A DNA stretch of 64,000 nucleotides from Gemmatimonadota bacterium (GCA_030827315.1 JAURER010000004.1:1-64000), one strand, 5' to 3'; shown: positions 43,729 to 53,404, numbered from the stretch's first letter. A program made the numbers and translations. Notes: generated by a model not told the origin, from the sequence alone.

Positions 43729-45008
43729 GCCAGCTCCGACAGCGGGATGTCGCGCTCCTCCCCGGTGCTCATGTCGCGCGCCACCACGCAGCCGCGCGCA
43801 ACGTCGTCCGGACCGAGCAGGAGGACCGTCTGAGCTCCTTCCTTCGCGGCAGCCTTCATTTGCCGGCCGACGGCCTGGTCTCTCAGGGCGTAGACAACGC
43901 CGTGCCCACGATCGCGGAGCACGTGGGCGATGCGAAGCGCCTCGGGGCGCTGCTCGGGCGTGACGGGCACGATGAAGTAGTCCACGGAGCGCTCGTACTG
44001 CGGCACGAGACCGCGGTCGGCGAGGAGCTCGCCGAGAACCACGTCGCCCATCCCGAAACCGACGGCGGGCAGCGGCTCCCCACCCACGAGCTCGAGCAGC
44101 CGGTCGTAGCGACCGCCCCCGCAGATGGCGCGAAGCTCACCCTTGCGATCGAAGAGCTCGAAGACGATGCCCGTGTAGTAGGCCAGTCCTCGAACGATCC
44201 GCAGGTCGACGGTCACGTACGGCCCGAGCCCCATCGCCTCGAGCGTCTCCACGTATTCCCGCATGCGCTGGAGCTCCGGCGCCACCTCCGCGTGGTCCCC
44301 GAAGCGGGCGGCGAGGTCGTCGAGGCCGCGGGTGTCCAGCATGTCGTGAAGTGTCGCGATCTGCTCCGGGTCCAAGCGGGCCTCGGAGCGGAGAAGCTCC
44401 GCAGCCTTCTCCCCCGGGAGGCGCTCGATCTTGTCGATCACCGCAAAGGCCGCCGGGAGCCGATCCTCGGTCACGCCCACGACGCGCAGGAGCGCGCTCA
44501 GCAGACGCCGGTCCGAGACTCGGGCGGCGAAGTCGGCGGCACTCAGACCGAGCTCACGGAGTCCATCAATGGCCACGGCGAGCACCTCGGCATCCGCCGC
44601 GACCCCGTCCTCCCCGACGATGTCCACGTTCCACTGGAAGTGCTCGCGGAGGCGCCCACGCTGCTGCCGCTCGTATCGGAAGAGCTGCGGCATGGAGAAC
44701 CAGCGGATGGGCTTGCTCATGCCCCGCGAACGATCGCCCAGGATTCGGGCGAGCGAGGGCGTCATCTCGGGACGCATGGCGATCGCGCGGTCACCCTTGT
44801 CCACGAAGTTGTAGAGCTGCCCGACGATCTCCTCTCCGCTCTTCTCGACGTAGAGCTCGAGCGGCTCCAGCGGGGGGCCGTCGTACTCCAGAAAGCCGTA
44901 GCGCCGGGAGACCCGGCGCCACGATTCCTGAACATGAGAGCGAAGTGCGAAGTCTTCCGGCGGGAAGTCCCGAAAGCCGGGAAGCCTCGCGAATTCCGAG
45001 GTAGCCAT
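43725..45008 (-). CDS. hisS: Histidyl-tRNA synthetase
   Basis: A 427-aa class II synthetase. Motif 1/2: RLPGFRDFPPEDF, AMRPEMTPSLARIL, FRYERQQRGRLREHFQWNVDIVG. Histidine-binding: RGLAYYTGIVFELF. GGGRYDRLLELVGGEPLPAVGFGMG forms motif 3. A C-terminal anticodon-binding domain follows (VDYFIVPVTPEQRPEALRIA). Downstream of folC by 18 bp. Confidence 0.95.
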   Translation of the reverse strand: MATSEFARLPGFRDFPPEDFALRSHVQESWRRVSRRYGFLEYDGPPLEPLELYVEKSGEEIVGQLYNFVDKGDRAIAMRPEMTPSLARILGDRSRGMSKPIRWFSMPQLFRYERQQRGRLREHFQWNVDIVGEDGVAADAEVLAVAIDGLRELGLSAADFAARVSDRRLLSALLRVVGVTEDRLPAAFAVIDKIERLPGEKAAELLRSEARLDPEQIATLHDMLDTRGLDDLAARFGDHAEVAPELQRMREYVETLEAMGLGPYVTVDLRIVRGLAYYTGIVFELFDRKGELRAICGGGRYDRLLELVGGEPLPAVGFGMGDVVLGELLADRGLVPQYERSVDYFIVPVTPEQRPEALRIAHVLRDRGHGVVYALRDQAVGRQMKAAAKEGAQTVLLLGPDDVARGCVVARDMSTGEERDIPLSELA

Positions 45009-45026
45009 CGTGGCGCGGAATCTACG

Positions 45027-46322
45027 TCAGCGACCGAGCGGGTCCAGCCCCAGCATCTTCATGGTCGAGCCGACGGTGTGTACGGAACCCGTCACGACGA
45101 CCGTCCCCTCCCCCGCCCGCTCCTCCGCCATTCGGACCGCGCGCACGAAATCCGGCTCGACCCTGACCACCGTGAGCCCGTCCACATGGTCCGCGGCGGC
45201 GGAGGGATCCCAGCGGCGCTCCGGGGGCACGGAGGGCGGCGTCGTGAGGATTGCCAGGTCGGTCCGGGAGAGGAGTGCCGGCAGCATCGCGCGCCAGTCC
45301 TTGTCTCCCTGAACGCCGAGCAGGGCCACGAGCGGCCGGGGCAGCTCGAGGCGATCGATGGTGTCCACCAGCGACTGGATGCCGGCGACGTTGTGCGCGA
45401 CGTCGAAGAGCCAGGTCCGTCCGTCGCGCCGCGTGATCTCGTCCCGCCCGTGATGCACGACGGACGCGATCCCGTCGAGCACCGAGGCACGGGAGGGGAG
45501 GAGGTCCTCACCGAGGTGCTCCAGCACCGCGATCGCGACGGCGGCGTTGGCTGCCTGGTGTCGACCGACGAGCGGGGTGCGCACTCGAAGCTCCCCCCAG
45601 CGACCCGTGCTGAGGGTGAAGGCCGTATGGTCGGACGTTACCTCGACGTCGCGCAGAGACGCCGGATCGACCACCGTGACCGGAGAACCGACCTCCCTCG
45701 CCAGCCTCCGGAAGAGCGCGAGCACCTCGGGAGATTCGTCGGCGGTCACGAAGGGGACGCCCGCCTTCATGATGCCGGCCTTCTCCCGGGCGATCAACTC
45801 GATCGTGTCGCCGAGGTACTCGGCATGGTCCATGGCCACGTTCGTGACGGTCGTGACCCTCGGTTCCACCACATTGGTGGCGTCGAGCCGTCCACCGAGC
45901 CCGACCTCCAGGACCGCCACTTCCACGCCTTCCCGCGCGAAAGCGTGCATGGCCAGCAGGGTGACCGCCTCGAAGAAGGTCAGTCTCTCGACCGAAACCG
46001 TCTCGCGAATGTCGGCGGCGTAGGCCTCCAGAGCCTGTTCGCTCAGCGGCGCGCCGTCCACGAGCATGCGCTCCCGGAACGAGCACAAATGGGGCGAGGT
46101 GTACCACCCGACCCTGCGGCCATCCGCGCGCAGCACCGAGCCTACGGTCGCCGTCACGGATCCCTTCCCGTTCGTGCCCCCGACGTGAACGGTCTCGCAC
46201 GCGAGATGGGGATCGCCGAGCGAGGCGAGAGCCCGCCGCATCCGTTCGAGCCCCCATTCGACGCCCGTCGCGAGCGGGGGAAAGAGGCGCCCCGCCAGCG
46301 GATCGGAGAACGGGAGATCCAT
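45027..46322 (-). CDS. folC: Folylpolyglutamate / dihydrofolate synthase
   Basis: A 431-aa Mur-ligase-fold enzyme adding glutamate to folates and possibly making dihydrofolate from dihydropteroate. P-loop HVGGTNGKGSV, YTSPHLCSFRERMLV, LEVGLGGRLDATNVV, NVAMDHAEYLGDTIELIAREKAGIMK and WLFDVAHNVAG. The start is the ATG at 46322, 30 bp after accD, with a poor Shine-Dalgarno. Part of the long mreB-guaA run. Confidence 0.94.
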   Translation of the reverse strand: MDLPFSDPLAGRLFPPLATGVEWGLERMRRALASLGDPHLACETVHVGGTNGKGSVTATVGSVLRADGRRVGWYTSPHLCSFRERMLVDGAPLSEQALEAYAADIRETVSVERLTFFEAVTLLAMHAFAREGVEVAVLEVGLGGRLDATNVVEPRVTTVTNVAMDHAEYLGDTIELIAREKAGIMKAGVPFVTADESPEVLALFRRLAREVGSPVTVVDPASLRDVEVTSDHTAFTLSTGRWGELRVRTPLVGRHQAANAAVAIAVLEHLGEDLLPSRASVLDGIASVVHHGRDEITRRDGRTWLFDVAHNVAGIQSLVDTIDRLELPRPLVALLGVQGDKDWRAMLPALLSRTDLAILTTPPSVPPERRWDPSAAADHVDGLTVVRVEPDFVRAVRMAEERAGEGTVVVTGSVHTVGSTMKMLGLDPLGR

Positions 46323-46351
46323 CCGGTCCGGCGAGCGGAACGGTCGATCGC

Positions 46352-47200
46352 TCAGTCCGACCAACCCGCGAACTGGTGTCGGAGGATCATCGCGATGGTC
46401 TCCTTCAGCGCACGTCGGTCGACGACCCGATCCACCATCCCGTGCTCCCTCAGGAATTCCGCCCGCTGGAAGCCGCTCGGAAGCTCCTGCTTGATCGTCT
46501 CCTCGATCACGCGCGGTCCGGCGAAGCCGATCAGCGCGGCCGGCTCGGCGAGGTTCACGTCGCCCAGCATCGCGTAGGAGGCCGTCACACCGCCCGTGGT
46601 CGGGTGGGTCAGGATGGAGACGAACGGCAGCCCCTCGTCGTGCAGGCGGGCCAGCACGGTCGACGTCTTCGCCATCTGCATGAGCGAGTAGATCCCTTCC
46701 TGCATGCGCGCACCGCCCGAAGCGCTGACGATCAGGAACGGACACCGGCGCTCCAGCGCGCGCTTGCCTGCCCGCGTGATCTTCTCGCCCACCACCGAGC
46801 CCATGGACCCGCCGATGTAATCGAAGTCCATCACGGCCAGGGCCACCTGGATGCCATCGAGCCTGCCCGTGCCGGAGAGCACGGCCTCCTTCCTGCCCTT
46901 CGCCTCCGCGGCTGCGATTCGAGACGGGTACGGCCTCGAGTCGACGAAGCCGAGCGGGTCCGCCGCCCGGAGATCCTCGTCCATCGGCTCGAAGGTGCCG
47001 TCGTCGATCAGAAGCCCGACGTACCCCTCCGCCCCGATGCGCAGGTGGTACCCGCACGTCGGACACACGTTGAGGTTCTGAGCGAGGCGCTCGCGGTAGA
47101 GGATCTCACCGCACCCCTTGCACTTGTCGAAGACGTCCGTCGGGACGTCCCGTCTGTCCTCAGCCTTGAGCGGCTTCTTGTCCTTCCGGAACCAGGCCAT
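46352..47200 (-). CDS. accD: Acetyl-CoA carboxylase carboxyltransferase, beta subunit
   Basis: A 282-aa subunit of the carboxyltransferase that makes malonyl-CoA for fatty-acid synthesis. N-terminal zinc finger with Cys27, Cys30, Cys46 and Cys49 (KCKGCGEI, CPTCGYHLR). Crotonase-like core: VMDFDYIGGSMGSVVGEKITRA, VSASGGARMQEGIYSLMQMAKT, LTHPTTGGVTASYAMLGDV, GFAGPRVIEETI. Its partner accA is not in the window. Confidence 0.97.
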   Translation of the reverse strand: MAWFRKDKKPLKAEDRRDVPTDVFDKCKGCGEILYRERLAQNLNVCPTCGYHLRIGAEGYVGLLIDDGTFEPMDEDLRAADPLGFVDSRPYPSRIAAAEAKGRKEAVLSGTGRLDGIQVALAVMDFDYIGGSMGSVVGEKITRAGKRALERRCPFLIVSASGGARMQEGIYSLMQMAKTSTVLARLHDEGLPFVSILTHPTTGGVTASYAMLGDVNLAEPAALIGFAGPRVIEETIKQELPSGFQRAEFLREHGMVDRVVDRRALKETIAMILRHQFAGWSD

Positions 47201-47212
47201 GGAACTCCTGCG

Positions 47213-48457
47213 TCAGGGACGCTCGTGGGCCACCCGGACCGCGATCGCCACGGCTACCCACGACATCAGGAGGAAGGTGCCACCGTAGCTCACGAACGGC
47301 AGCGGGATTCCCGTGATCGGCACCAGCCCGATGGTCATGCCGATGTTGACGAATACGTGGACCAGCCAGGCGCCGAAGATACCGAGCAGAACGAAGCCGG
47401 CAAAGGCCTGCGCCTCGCCGAGGTGGGAGGCCATGCGCACGAGCCTAGAGAGCACGAAGGCCAAGGCCAAGACGGCCAGCGCCGTGCCGACAAAGCCCAG
47501 TTCCTCTCCCACGACGGCGAAAATGAAGTCGGTATGCTGCTCGGGAAGAAAGTCGAGTCGCTTTTGCGGGCCGAGCGTGAAGCCCTGTCCGCCGAACCCG
47601 CCGCTGCCGATGGCGACCCGGGACTGGATGATCTGATAGCCCGCGCCACGGGGGTCCACCTCCGGATCGAGGAAGACCAGGATCCGGTTGCGCTGGTAAT
47701 CGGCCAGCGAGTTCCACAGCGGGCGCGCGATCGTGGCTGTGGCGAAGTTGGCCAGCACCACGGCGACCGACTCCACGAGGTACACCTGCCGTGACTTGAC
47801 GATGAGGAAGCCGATGACGAGCAGGATATAGCCCGACCAGAGTCGCGTGTCGTAGGCCAGGAAGAGCCCGACCACCGGGCTGGCCACGAGCAGGAGGAGC
47901 CAGACCGGCGTCGCGGCCCAGTACAGCATGGCAAACAGGATGCCCACGAAGGCCATGGCAGTCCCCAGGTCGGGCTGAAGCATCACGAGGCCGAGGGGCA
48001 CCGCCACCATCATGCCCGGGGGCACGAGTTCCCGCAGCGAGGTCAGTCCCGTCTCCCGCGGGGCAAGATAGACCGCGAGGGCGAGGATCGTGGCGAGCTT
48101 GGCGACCTCGGCCGGCTGGAAGCTGAGGGGTCCGAGGTCGATCCAGCTCTTCACCCCAGCCGCCGTCCCTCGCCCCTCCCCGACAACCAGCGTGGCGGCG
48201 AGGAGTACGACGCTCACCACGTACGATGGGACCGCGGCCCACTCGATCCAGCGGAGGGGAATGCGAGACACGGCGGTGAACGCCAGCAGGGCCAGCACGA
48301 ACCAGCGAGCCTGTCGGATCCACGCACCCTCGGTCACCACGTTGGGCACGTGCACCTGGCCCGCGGAGTAGATCATGGCGATTCCGAAGAGGCTCACCGT
48401 CACAATGCCGAGCACGAGCTGTACGTCCAGGGCCCATCGCTCGAAGAGACGCATCAT
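47213..48457 (-). CDS. rodA: Rod-shape peptidoglycan polymerase RodA
   Basis: A 414-aa SEDS-family glycosyltransferase polymerising lipid II with PBP2 in the elongasome. About ten membrane helices. SEDS signatures: GVKSWIDLGPLSFQPAEVAKLATILAL-type region, LVMLQPDLGTAMAF with the essential Asp, YQRNRILVFLDPEVDPRGAGYQIIQS, GSGGFGGQGFTLGPQ, LPEQHTDFIFAVVGEELGF and ITGIPLPFVSYGGTF. Starts in an ATGATG that overlaps the mrdA stop. Confidence 0.96.
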   Translation of the reverse strand: MMRLFERWALDVQLVLGIVTVSLFGIAMIYSAGQVHVPNVVTEGAWIRQARWFVLALLAFTAVSRIPLRWIEWAAVPSYVVSVVLLAATLVVGEGRGTAAGVKSWIDLGPLSFQPAEVAKLATILALAVYLAPRETGLTSLRELVPPGMMVAVPLGLVMLQPDLGTAMAFVGILFAMLYWAATPVWLLLLVASPVVGLFLAYDTRLWSGYILLVIGFLIVKSRQVYLVESVAVVLANFATATIARPLWNSLADYQRNRILVFLDPEVDPRGAGYQIIQSRVAIGSGGFGGQGFTLGPQKRLDFLPEQHTDFIFAVVGEELGFVGTALAVLALAFVLSRLVRMASHLGEAQAFAGFVLLGIFGAWLVHVFVNIGMTIGLVPITGIPLPFVSYGGTFLLMSWVAVAIAVRVAHERP

Positions 48458-50364
48458 CCGCCACCCCCGCCGGTTGCCGCCGGCCGGAACGCCTGTGGGA
48501 AGCGTTCCCGATACCAGGAGGGCATGGGGCCGCGCATGATGTGCTCGCGATACGTCTGGATCGTGTCCGTGGGAATCCCGTACTTGCGGCGCAGATAGAA
48601 ATCGGCCGTCTTGGCGACGATGGGGGCCGCCACCTGCCCGCCGCTGACGCCGTACTCGACGAGAGCCACGACCACGATCTCCGGCGGGCCGCCGGGCGGA
48701 CCGGCCATGCCCGCAAACCAGGCATGATCCTCGGCCAGCCCCCGGACCGATAGGGGGTTCTGCCCGGTACCGGTCTTGCCGAAGACGTCCCAGTATTCGA
48801 GTGCCGTGCCGAAGTGCGCCGTGCCGCCGGGCGCCGTGACGAGCCGCAGCCCTTCCCGGAGCGAGGCGATGTGCTCGGGCTGGAGCGAGAGCTCCCACCC
48901 TTCCGCGAGCGGCGCGTCGCGTGCGATCGACGGGGCGGGCGCGGAACCGTCGCGCGCGAGCGCCACGTAGAACTGCGCCATCTTCAGAGGAGTCTGCGAG
49001 TTGGGACCCTGACCGATGGCCAGGTTCAGCGCCTCGGCCTCGGTCGGACCGTACAGGTACACGTCACCGAACGTGTCGCGATACCACTGCGGGCGGTCGG
49101 GGAAGATACCGCGACTCTCCTGGGGGAGGTCGAGTCCGCACTGGCGGCTGAACCCGATCGCGGTCGCCCGGTCGAGCAGGCGTCCGAGGCCGATCCGGAG
49201 ACCCAGCTGGTAGAAATAGACGTCGCACGAGTTGCCGATGGCCTGGGCGAGGTTGTTGTACCCGTGTCCGGCCCGGTCCCAGCATCCCCAGGAGCGGTTG
49301 CCCCAGTACATCGACCCGGTACAAGGCTGCGGCATCACCTCGTCGGGGCGCACCACGCCGAGCTCGAGCCCGATGCCCGCGGTCGCGAGCTTCCACGTCG
49401 AGGCCGGCGCGTACAGACCGAGCACCGCGCGATCGAAAAGGGGCTTGCGCTCGTCGGCGTTGAGCGCCGCCCAGGTGGCGTCGTCGATCCCGCCCACGAA
49501 GAGATTCGGGTCGTAACCCGGCGCAGAATAGAGGGCAAGCACGCCGCCGTCGGCCGGGTCCAGGGCGACCACGGCGCCCGACAGAGTGTCGGGGAAGATC
49601 GTCTGGATCCAGCGCTGCAACTCGAGGTCCAGGTTGAGGTGCAGATCCCGGCCGGCGACCGGCGCCAGCGCCTCGGCCCCCCGGAAGTCCCCCACGATCC
49701 GTCCGCGCGCGTCGAACTCGACGTGGCGGATGCCGGGCCGACCCTGCAGGGTGGATTCATACTGTCGTTCGATTCCGACCTTTCCGACGACCATGCCGCC
49801 TTCGTAAAGCGAATCTGGAAAGAGATCGGAGTCGAGTTCCTCGGCCGTGATCTCACCCACGTAGCCCGTAAGGTGTCCCGCCGCCGCGCCCAGCTGGTAG
49901 CGCCGCCGCGGCCGCATCTCCACGTAGACGCCGGGAAACTCGGATCGTCGCTCTTCCAGCGCCGAGATCCTCTCGAAGTCGGCGTCGCTGTCCACCACGA
50001 CCTCGCGTCCATAGGCACGCAGGGTCTGGATCACGCGCTCGATGCGGGCATCGGAAAGATGCATGTGGAGCTGCATCCGCCGCAGCGTCGCCCTCACCGA
50101 GTCGACGGGCCCCGGCAGCACTGTGACCTGGTAGCCCGGCACGTTGTCCGCGACGATCAGGCCGTTCCGGTCGTAGATCGTGCCCCGGGGCGCAGGCACC
50201 GGGAGCGTCCGCACCCGGTTCGAAGCGGCCCTGAGACGATGCTCGTCACCGAGGAGGACCTGGATCCGGAAGAATCCGACGAGAAGGATGCACACCAGAA
50301 TCCCGAGTACGAGGTGGAGGCCGTCGGCGCGGGAACGGACCTCGTGCGGGAGATGGATGCTCAC
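48454..50364 (-). CDS. mrdA: Penicillin-binding protein 2 (class B transpeptidase)
   Basis: A 636-aa inner-membrane protein: one N-terminal helix (LVLGILVCILLVGFFRI), a pedestal domain (PRGTIYDRNGLIVADNVPGY, RRRYQLGAAAGHLTGYVGEI, EGGMVVGKVGIERQYE), and a transpeptidase domain with SxxK in YAPASTWK, the SxN-equivalent SCD in GNSCDVYFYQLG, and KTG in GKTGTGQN. Start GTG, overlapping mreD by 4 nt. Works with RodA in lateral wall synthesis. Ala replaces the common Gly before the active Ser (usually PGST/PGSV). Confidence 0.95.
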   Translation of the reverse strand: MSIHLPHEVRSRADGLHLVLGILVCILLVGFFRIQVLLGDEHRLRAASNRVRTLPVPAPRGTIYDRNGLIVADNVPGYQVTVLPGPVDSVRATLRRMQLHMHLSDARIERVIQTLRAYGREVVVDSDADFERISALEERRSEFPGVYVEMRPRRRYQLGAAAGHLTGYVGEITAEELDSDLFPDSLYEGGMVVGKVGIERQYESTLQGRPGIRHVEFDARGRIVGDFRGAEALAPVAGRDLHLNLDLELQRWIQTIFPDTLSGAVVALDPADGGVLALYSAPGYDPNLFVGGIDDATWAALNADERKPLFDRAVLGLYAPASTWKLATAGIGLELGVVRPDEVMPQPCTGSMYWGNRSWGCWDRAGHGYNNLAQAIGNSCDVYFYQLGLRIGLGRLLDRATAIGFSRQCGLDLPQESRGIFPDRPQWYRDTFGDVYLYGPTEAEALNLAIGQGPNSQTPLKMAQFYVALARDGSAPAPSIARDAPLAEGWELSLQPEHIASLREGLRLVTAPGGTAHFGTALEYWDVFGKTGTGQNPLSVRGLAEDHAWFAGMAGPPGGPPEIVVVALVEYGVSGGQVAAPIVAKTADFYLRRKYGIPTDTIQTYREHIMRGPMPSWYRERFPQAFRPAATGGGGG

Positions 50365-50852
50365 GGATCCCTACCGGCCGAGGCGACCCCCGTGAGCGCC
50401 GCGACCAGCCATCCGATGGCAGCGACGTAGAGGCCCGAGACCGCTCCATCGATGAGGACCTGGTCGACGAACGACTGCCGAAGCTCATCGCCGACGCTGG
50501 CCCAGCGGACGAGGTCGCGCGCCACCTTGCCCAGGAACAGGTACGCCCCGAGGAAGAAGCGCGAGTCCCCGACGAAGAGGTCCCGGGATAGCGCTCCGGC
50601 GATCCCCACGATGGTCATCGCCACGGTGTTGGCACCGAACGACAGCACGCTCAGGGCGTCTTCGAGAAGCCCCATCGCGAGCCCGACCGCGGCAGCCGGC
50701 CCGGCACGGACCTCCCGCGCGGCGAGCAGGACGGCAAGCGTGAGGAGGTCCGGGGCACCACGGCCCCACGAGAAGCCGACGTGGAGCAAGAAGTGCGTGG
50801 CAGCGAGCAAGCCCACCGTCACCCCGACGCGCACGACCCGTCCCTCAGCCAC
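50361..50852 (-). CDS. mreD: Rod-shape-determining protein MreD
   Basis: A 163-aa polytopic membrane protein from the GTG at 50852 (GGAGG 5 nt upstream, overlapping the mreC end by 8 nt). About five hydrophobic helices with the short signature PDLLTLAVLLAA and GLAMGLLEDALS, the charged D/E turn typical of MreD. Assigned by topology, size and position between mreC and mrdA. Confidence 0.88.
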   Translation of the reverse strand: MAEGRVVRVGVTVGLLAATHFLLHVGFSWGRGAPDLLTLAVLLAAREVRAGPAAAVGLAMGLLEDALSVLSFGANTVAMTIVGIAGALSRDLFVGDSRFFLGAYLFLGKVARDLVRWASVGDELRQSFVDQVLIDGAVSGLYVAAIGWLVAALTGVASAGRDP

Positions 50853-51753
50853 GAGAACCTCCTTCGACACCGGCCGCGTCACCGTCGGACGCACGCGTCG
50901 AGTCGGCCGGTCCTACGGGCCATGCCCCCGGGGCGGCTTCGCTGGCTTCGCCGGTGATCACTAGAACGTGCGTCGCCGATGCGGGGAAGACCATCGGATC
51001 GAGCCAGTAACTCTTCCGCCACTCCCCCTGCGAGTCGGCGAGCCCGTCGATACGCCCCACCGGAATCCCCCGCGGGAAGACGCCGCCGAGCCCGCTCGTG
51101 ACCACGACGGCCTCGGGGTCGATCTTCGAATTGAAGGGAATGCCATTCAGGACCAGGCGATCCTCCTCCCGGAAGCGGCCGGGGCGGTTTTCGATCAGCC
51201 CGAACGCCGATCCGTCGGTAACCATCGCGCTGGCCCGGAAGTCGGGGTGGGTCCAGTCGATCCCCACCGCCTCCCGGTCACGGACTTCCCGCACCACCCC
51301 CACCAGGCCGAACGGCCCCACCACCGGTGACCCTGCCGTGACACCGTCGTCGGACCCGACGTCGACAATGAACATGCTCTCGGCTCCTGGCGTGCCGGGC
51401 CGCAGCAGCGTCGCGGGCAGGTACGTGGGCACCGTGCGCTCCGAGAGGTCCAGCAGGCCGCGCAGCGTGCTGTTTTCCTCCACGAGCGCCGCATGCGTGG
51501 AAAGCATGGCCGAGAGCGAATCGACCACAGCGAGCATCGAATCGACCTGAGCCGCGCGAACACGGGCATCCCCGAGACGCCGCTGGACCCCGATGAACGG
51601 GCGGAGCGCCGACTGCTGGAGGCCCGAGGCGATGCGCCGCTGATTGTCGACGGAGAGGAAGAGCGTGGAGAGCGCGAGGATGAGGACGACGGCTGCGGCG
51701 AGAACGTCGCGGCTCCGACCACCCCACGCGGGGTCCGTCCCGTACGGGGGCAA
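50845..51753 (-). CDS. mreC: Rod-shape-determining protein MreC
   Basis: A 302-aa bitopic protein starting at a TTG. One N-terminal helix (DVLAAAVVLILALSTLFLS), a coiled coil (ARVRAAQVDSMLAVVDSLSAML, EENSTLRGLLDL), then the MreC beta domains (GSDDGVTAGSPVVGPFGLVGVV, LVLNGIPFNSKIDPEAVVVTSGLGGVFPRGIPVG). Bridges MreB with PBP2/RodA. 9 bp after mreB. Confidence 0.94.
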   Translation of the reverse strand: MPPYGTDPAWGGRSRDVLAAAVVLILALSTLFLSVDNQRRIASGLQQSALRPFIGVQRRLGDARVRAAQVDSMLAVVDSLSAMLSTHAALVEENSTLRGLLDLSERTVPTYLPATLLRPGTPGAESMFIVDVGSDDGVTAGSPVVGPFGLVGVVREVRDREAVGIDWTHPDFRASAMVTDGSAFGLIENRPGRFREEDRLVLNGIPFNSKIDPEAVVVTSGLGGVFPRGIPVGRIDGLADSQGEWRKSYWLDPMVFPASATHVLVITGEASEAAPGAWPVGPADSTRASDGDAAGVEGGSRG

Positions 51754-51762
51754 CCCGACCCC

Positions 51763-52848
51763 CTACTGCACGAGGACCGAGCGGTATTTCGTCATGTCGT
51801 CGAGAATGCGCCCGGCCCCGCGAACCACACAGGTGAGCGGCTCTTCGTCGACATGGATCGGCAGGTTCGTCTCGTGATGTAGCAGCTTGTCCAGACCTCG
51901 GATCAGCGCCCCACCACCGGTCATCATGATGCCTTTGTCCACGATGTCGGAGGAGAGCTCCGGGGGAGTGATCTCGAGGGCGCGCCGCACCGCGTCGACG
52001 ATCGCCTGGATGGGCTCCTGGATGCATTCGCGAACCTCCTGCGAGTGCACGGTCACGGTCTTCGGGATGCCGGAGACCAGGTCCCGTCCCTTGACCTCCA
52101 TCTCCCGCTCTTGGCCGTGGTCGAATGCCGAACCGATCTGGACCTTGATCGCCTCCGCCGTCGGCTCGCCGATGAGCAGGTTGTAGTTCTTGCGCAGGAA
52201 GGTCACGATGGCACGGTCGAGCTCGTCACCGCCGACCCGGATGGACGTGTCGGAGACGATCCCCGAGAGCGCGATGACGGCGATCTCCGTCGTACCGCCG
52301 CCGATGTCGATGACCATGTTGCCGGTCGGGGTCTCGACCGGCAGGCCTACCCCGATGGCGGCCGCCATCGGCTCGTCGACCATGTACACGTCCTTCGCGC
52401 CGGCCGACATCGCCGACGACCGAACAGCCCGACGCTCGAGCTCCGTGATGCCGGACGGTACGCCCACGATGACCCGGGGCTTGATACGGAAGATCCGCTT
52501 GGACGTCACCTGCTTGAGGAAGTGACGCAGCATCATCTCCGTCACGTCGACGTCCGCGATCACACCGTCCTTCAGGGGCCGGATGGCCTCGATGCCATCC
52601 GGCGTGCGCCCGAGCATGCGCTTCGCCTCGAGGCCGATGCTGAGAATCCGCCGGGTGCCCCTCTCGACCGCCACGACGGACGGTTCGTTGAGCACGATTC
52701 CCTCGCCCTTCACATAGACGAGGGTGTTCGCGGTCCCGAGGTCAACGGCGATGTCGTTGACCGGAATCAGGCGGCCGGAGTTGAGCCAGTTGGTGAGTTC
52801 TTCGAGCAACGTCGGGGCTGTCCAGGCAGCAGTCGGCGATCGGGACAC
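51763..52848 (-). CDS. mreB: Rod-shape-determining actin homologue MreB
   Basis: A 361-aa actin-fold ATPase organising lateral wall synthesis. NDIAVDLGTANTLVYVKGEGIVLNEPSVVA (phosphate 1), IDIGGGTTEIAVIALSGIV (phosphate 2), VGVPSGITELERRAV, VDEPMAAAIGVGLPV, MMTGGGALIRGLDKLL. The GTG at 52848 gives an N-terminal extension of about 30 residues compared with the usual short lead before NDIAVDLG; a later start is possible. First gene of the long run ending at guaA. Confidence 0.96.
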   Translation of the reverse strand: MSRSPTAAWTAPTLLEELTNWLNSGRLIPVNDIAVDLGTANTLVYVKGEGIVLNEPSVVAVERGTRRILSIGLEAKRMLGRTPDGIEAIRPLKDGVIADVDVTEMMLRHFLKQVTSKRIFRIKPRVIVGVPSGITELERRAVRSSAMSAGAKDVYMVDEPMAAAIGVGLPVETPTGNMVIDIGGGTTEIAVIALSGIVSDTSIRVGGDELDRAIVTFLRKNYNLLIGEPTAEAIKVQIGSAFDHGQEREMEVKGRDLVSGIPKTVTVHSQEVRECIQEPIQAIVDAVRRALEITPPELSSDIVDKGIMMTGGGALIRGLDKLLHHETNLPIHVDEEPLTCVVRGAGRILDDMTKYRSVLVQ

Positions 52849-52878
52849 CGAGGTCCGTTCAAGGGGGCTAGCCCGATG

Positions 52879-52908
52879 AACATACGTTTACGAATCTCGC
52901 GGTGCCAG
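52879..52908 (-). promoter_or_regulatory. Candidate promoter of the mreB-guaA run
   Basis: CTGGCA (52908-52903) and TATGTT (52884-52879) with an 18-bp spacer, about 31 bp before the mreB GTG, in a locally AT-richer patch. By eye only. The GC-rich sequence to the left of the dut stop (GGCCCCGCCGGCGGGG) could form the terminator of the dut transcript. Confidence 0.4.
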
Positions 52909-52957
52909 TATTTCCGGCCCCGCCGGCGGGGAACGCCGCCAGCTGCGCCCCCTTCCC

Positions 52958-53404
52958 TCAGGCGGTTCCGGTACTGCCGAAACCGCCGTCGCCCCGCCCC
53001 GTGTCGGACACTTCGTCGACCTCGACGATCTCCGGTGCGTGAAAACGGGCGAATACGAGCTGCGCAATGCGCTCGCCGCGGTCGAGCGTGACCGGGCTTG
53101 GGCCGAGGTTCTGCATGATCACCTGCAGTTCCCCCCGGTAGTCGGGATCGATCGTGCCCGGGCTGTTGGGCAGCGTGATCCCGTGGCGAAGCGCCAGGCC
53201 CGACCGCGGCCGGACCTGGCACTCCAGGTGCACGGGCAGCTCCATCACGAGCCCGGTCCCCACCAGCCGGATCTCTCCCGGCAGCAGGGTGACCGAGCCC
53301 TCGGCCGACCGGACGTCGTAGCCGGCCGAGTGCTCCGTCGCCCGCTGCGGGAGCGGCAGATCGGGATTCGACGGAAGCCGTCGAAAACGGACCCGATCGG
53401 TCAC
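52958..53404 (-). CDS. dut: Deoxyuridine 5'-triphosphate nucleotidohydrolase
   Basis: A 148-aa trimeric dUTPase hydrolysing dUTP to dUMP and PPi. All five motifs are present: [10 protein letters not shown] (I), [11 protein letters not shown] (II), [17 protein letters not shown] (III), [13 protein letters not shown] (IV) and [10 protein letters not shown] (V). Start GTG, overlapping the ald stop by 4 nt (GTGA). Confidence 0.97.
   Translation of the reverse strand: MTDRVRFRRLPSNPDLPLPQRATEHSAGYDVRSAEGSVTLLPGEIRLVGTGLVMELPVHLECQVRPRSGLALRHGITLPNSPGTIDPDYRGELQVIMQNLGPSPVTLDRGERIAQLVFARFHAPEIVEVDEVSDTGRGDGGFGSTGTA

Noticed and set aside
43860-46577. A 905-codon plus-strand open frame opposite hisS/folC
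   Set aside because: A shadow of two certain genes, with biased composition and no motif.
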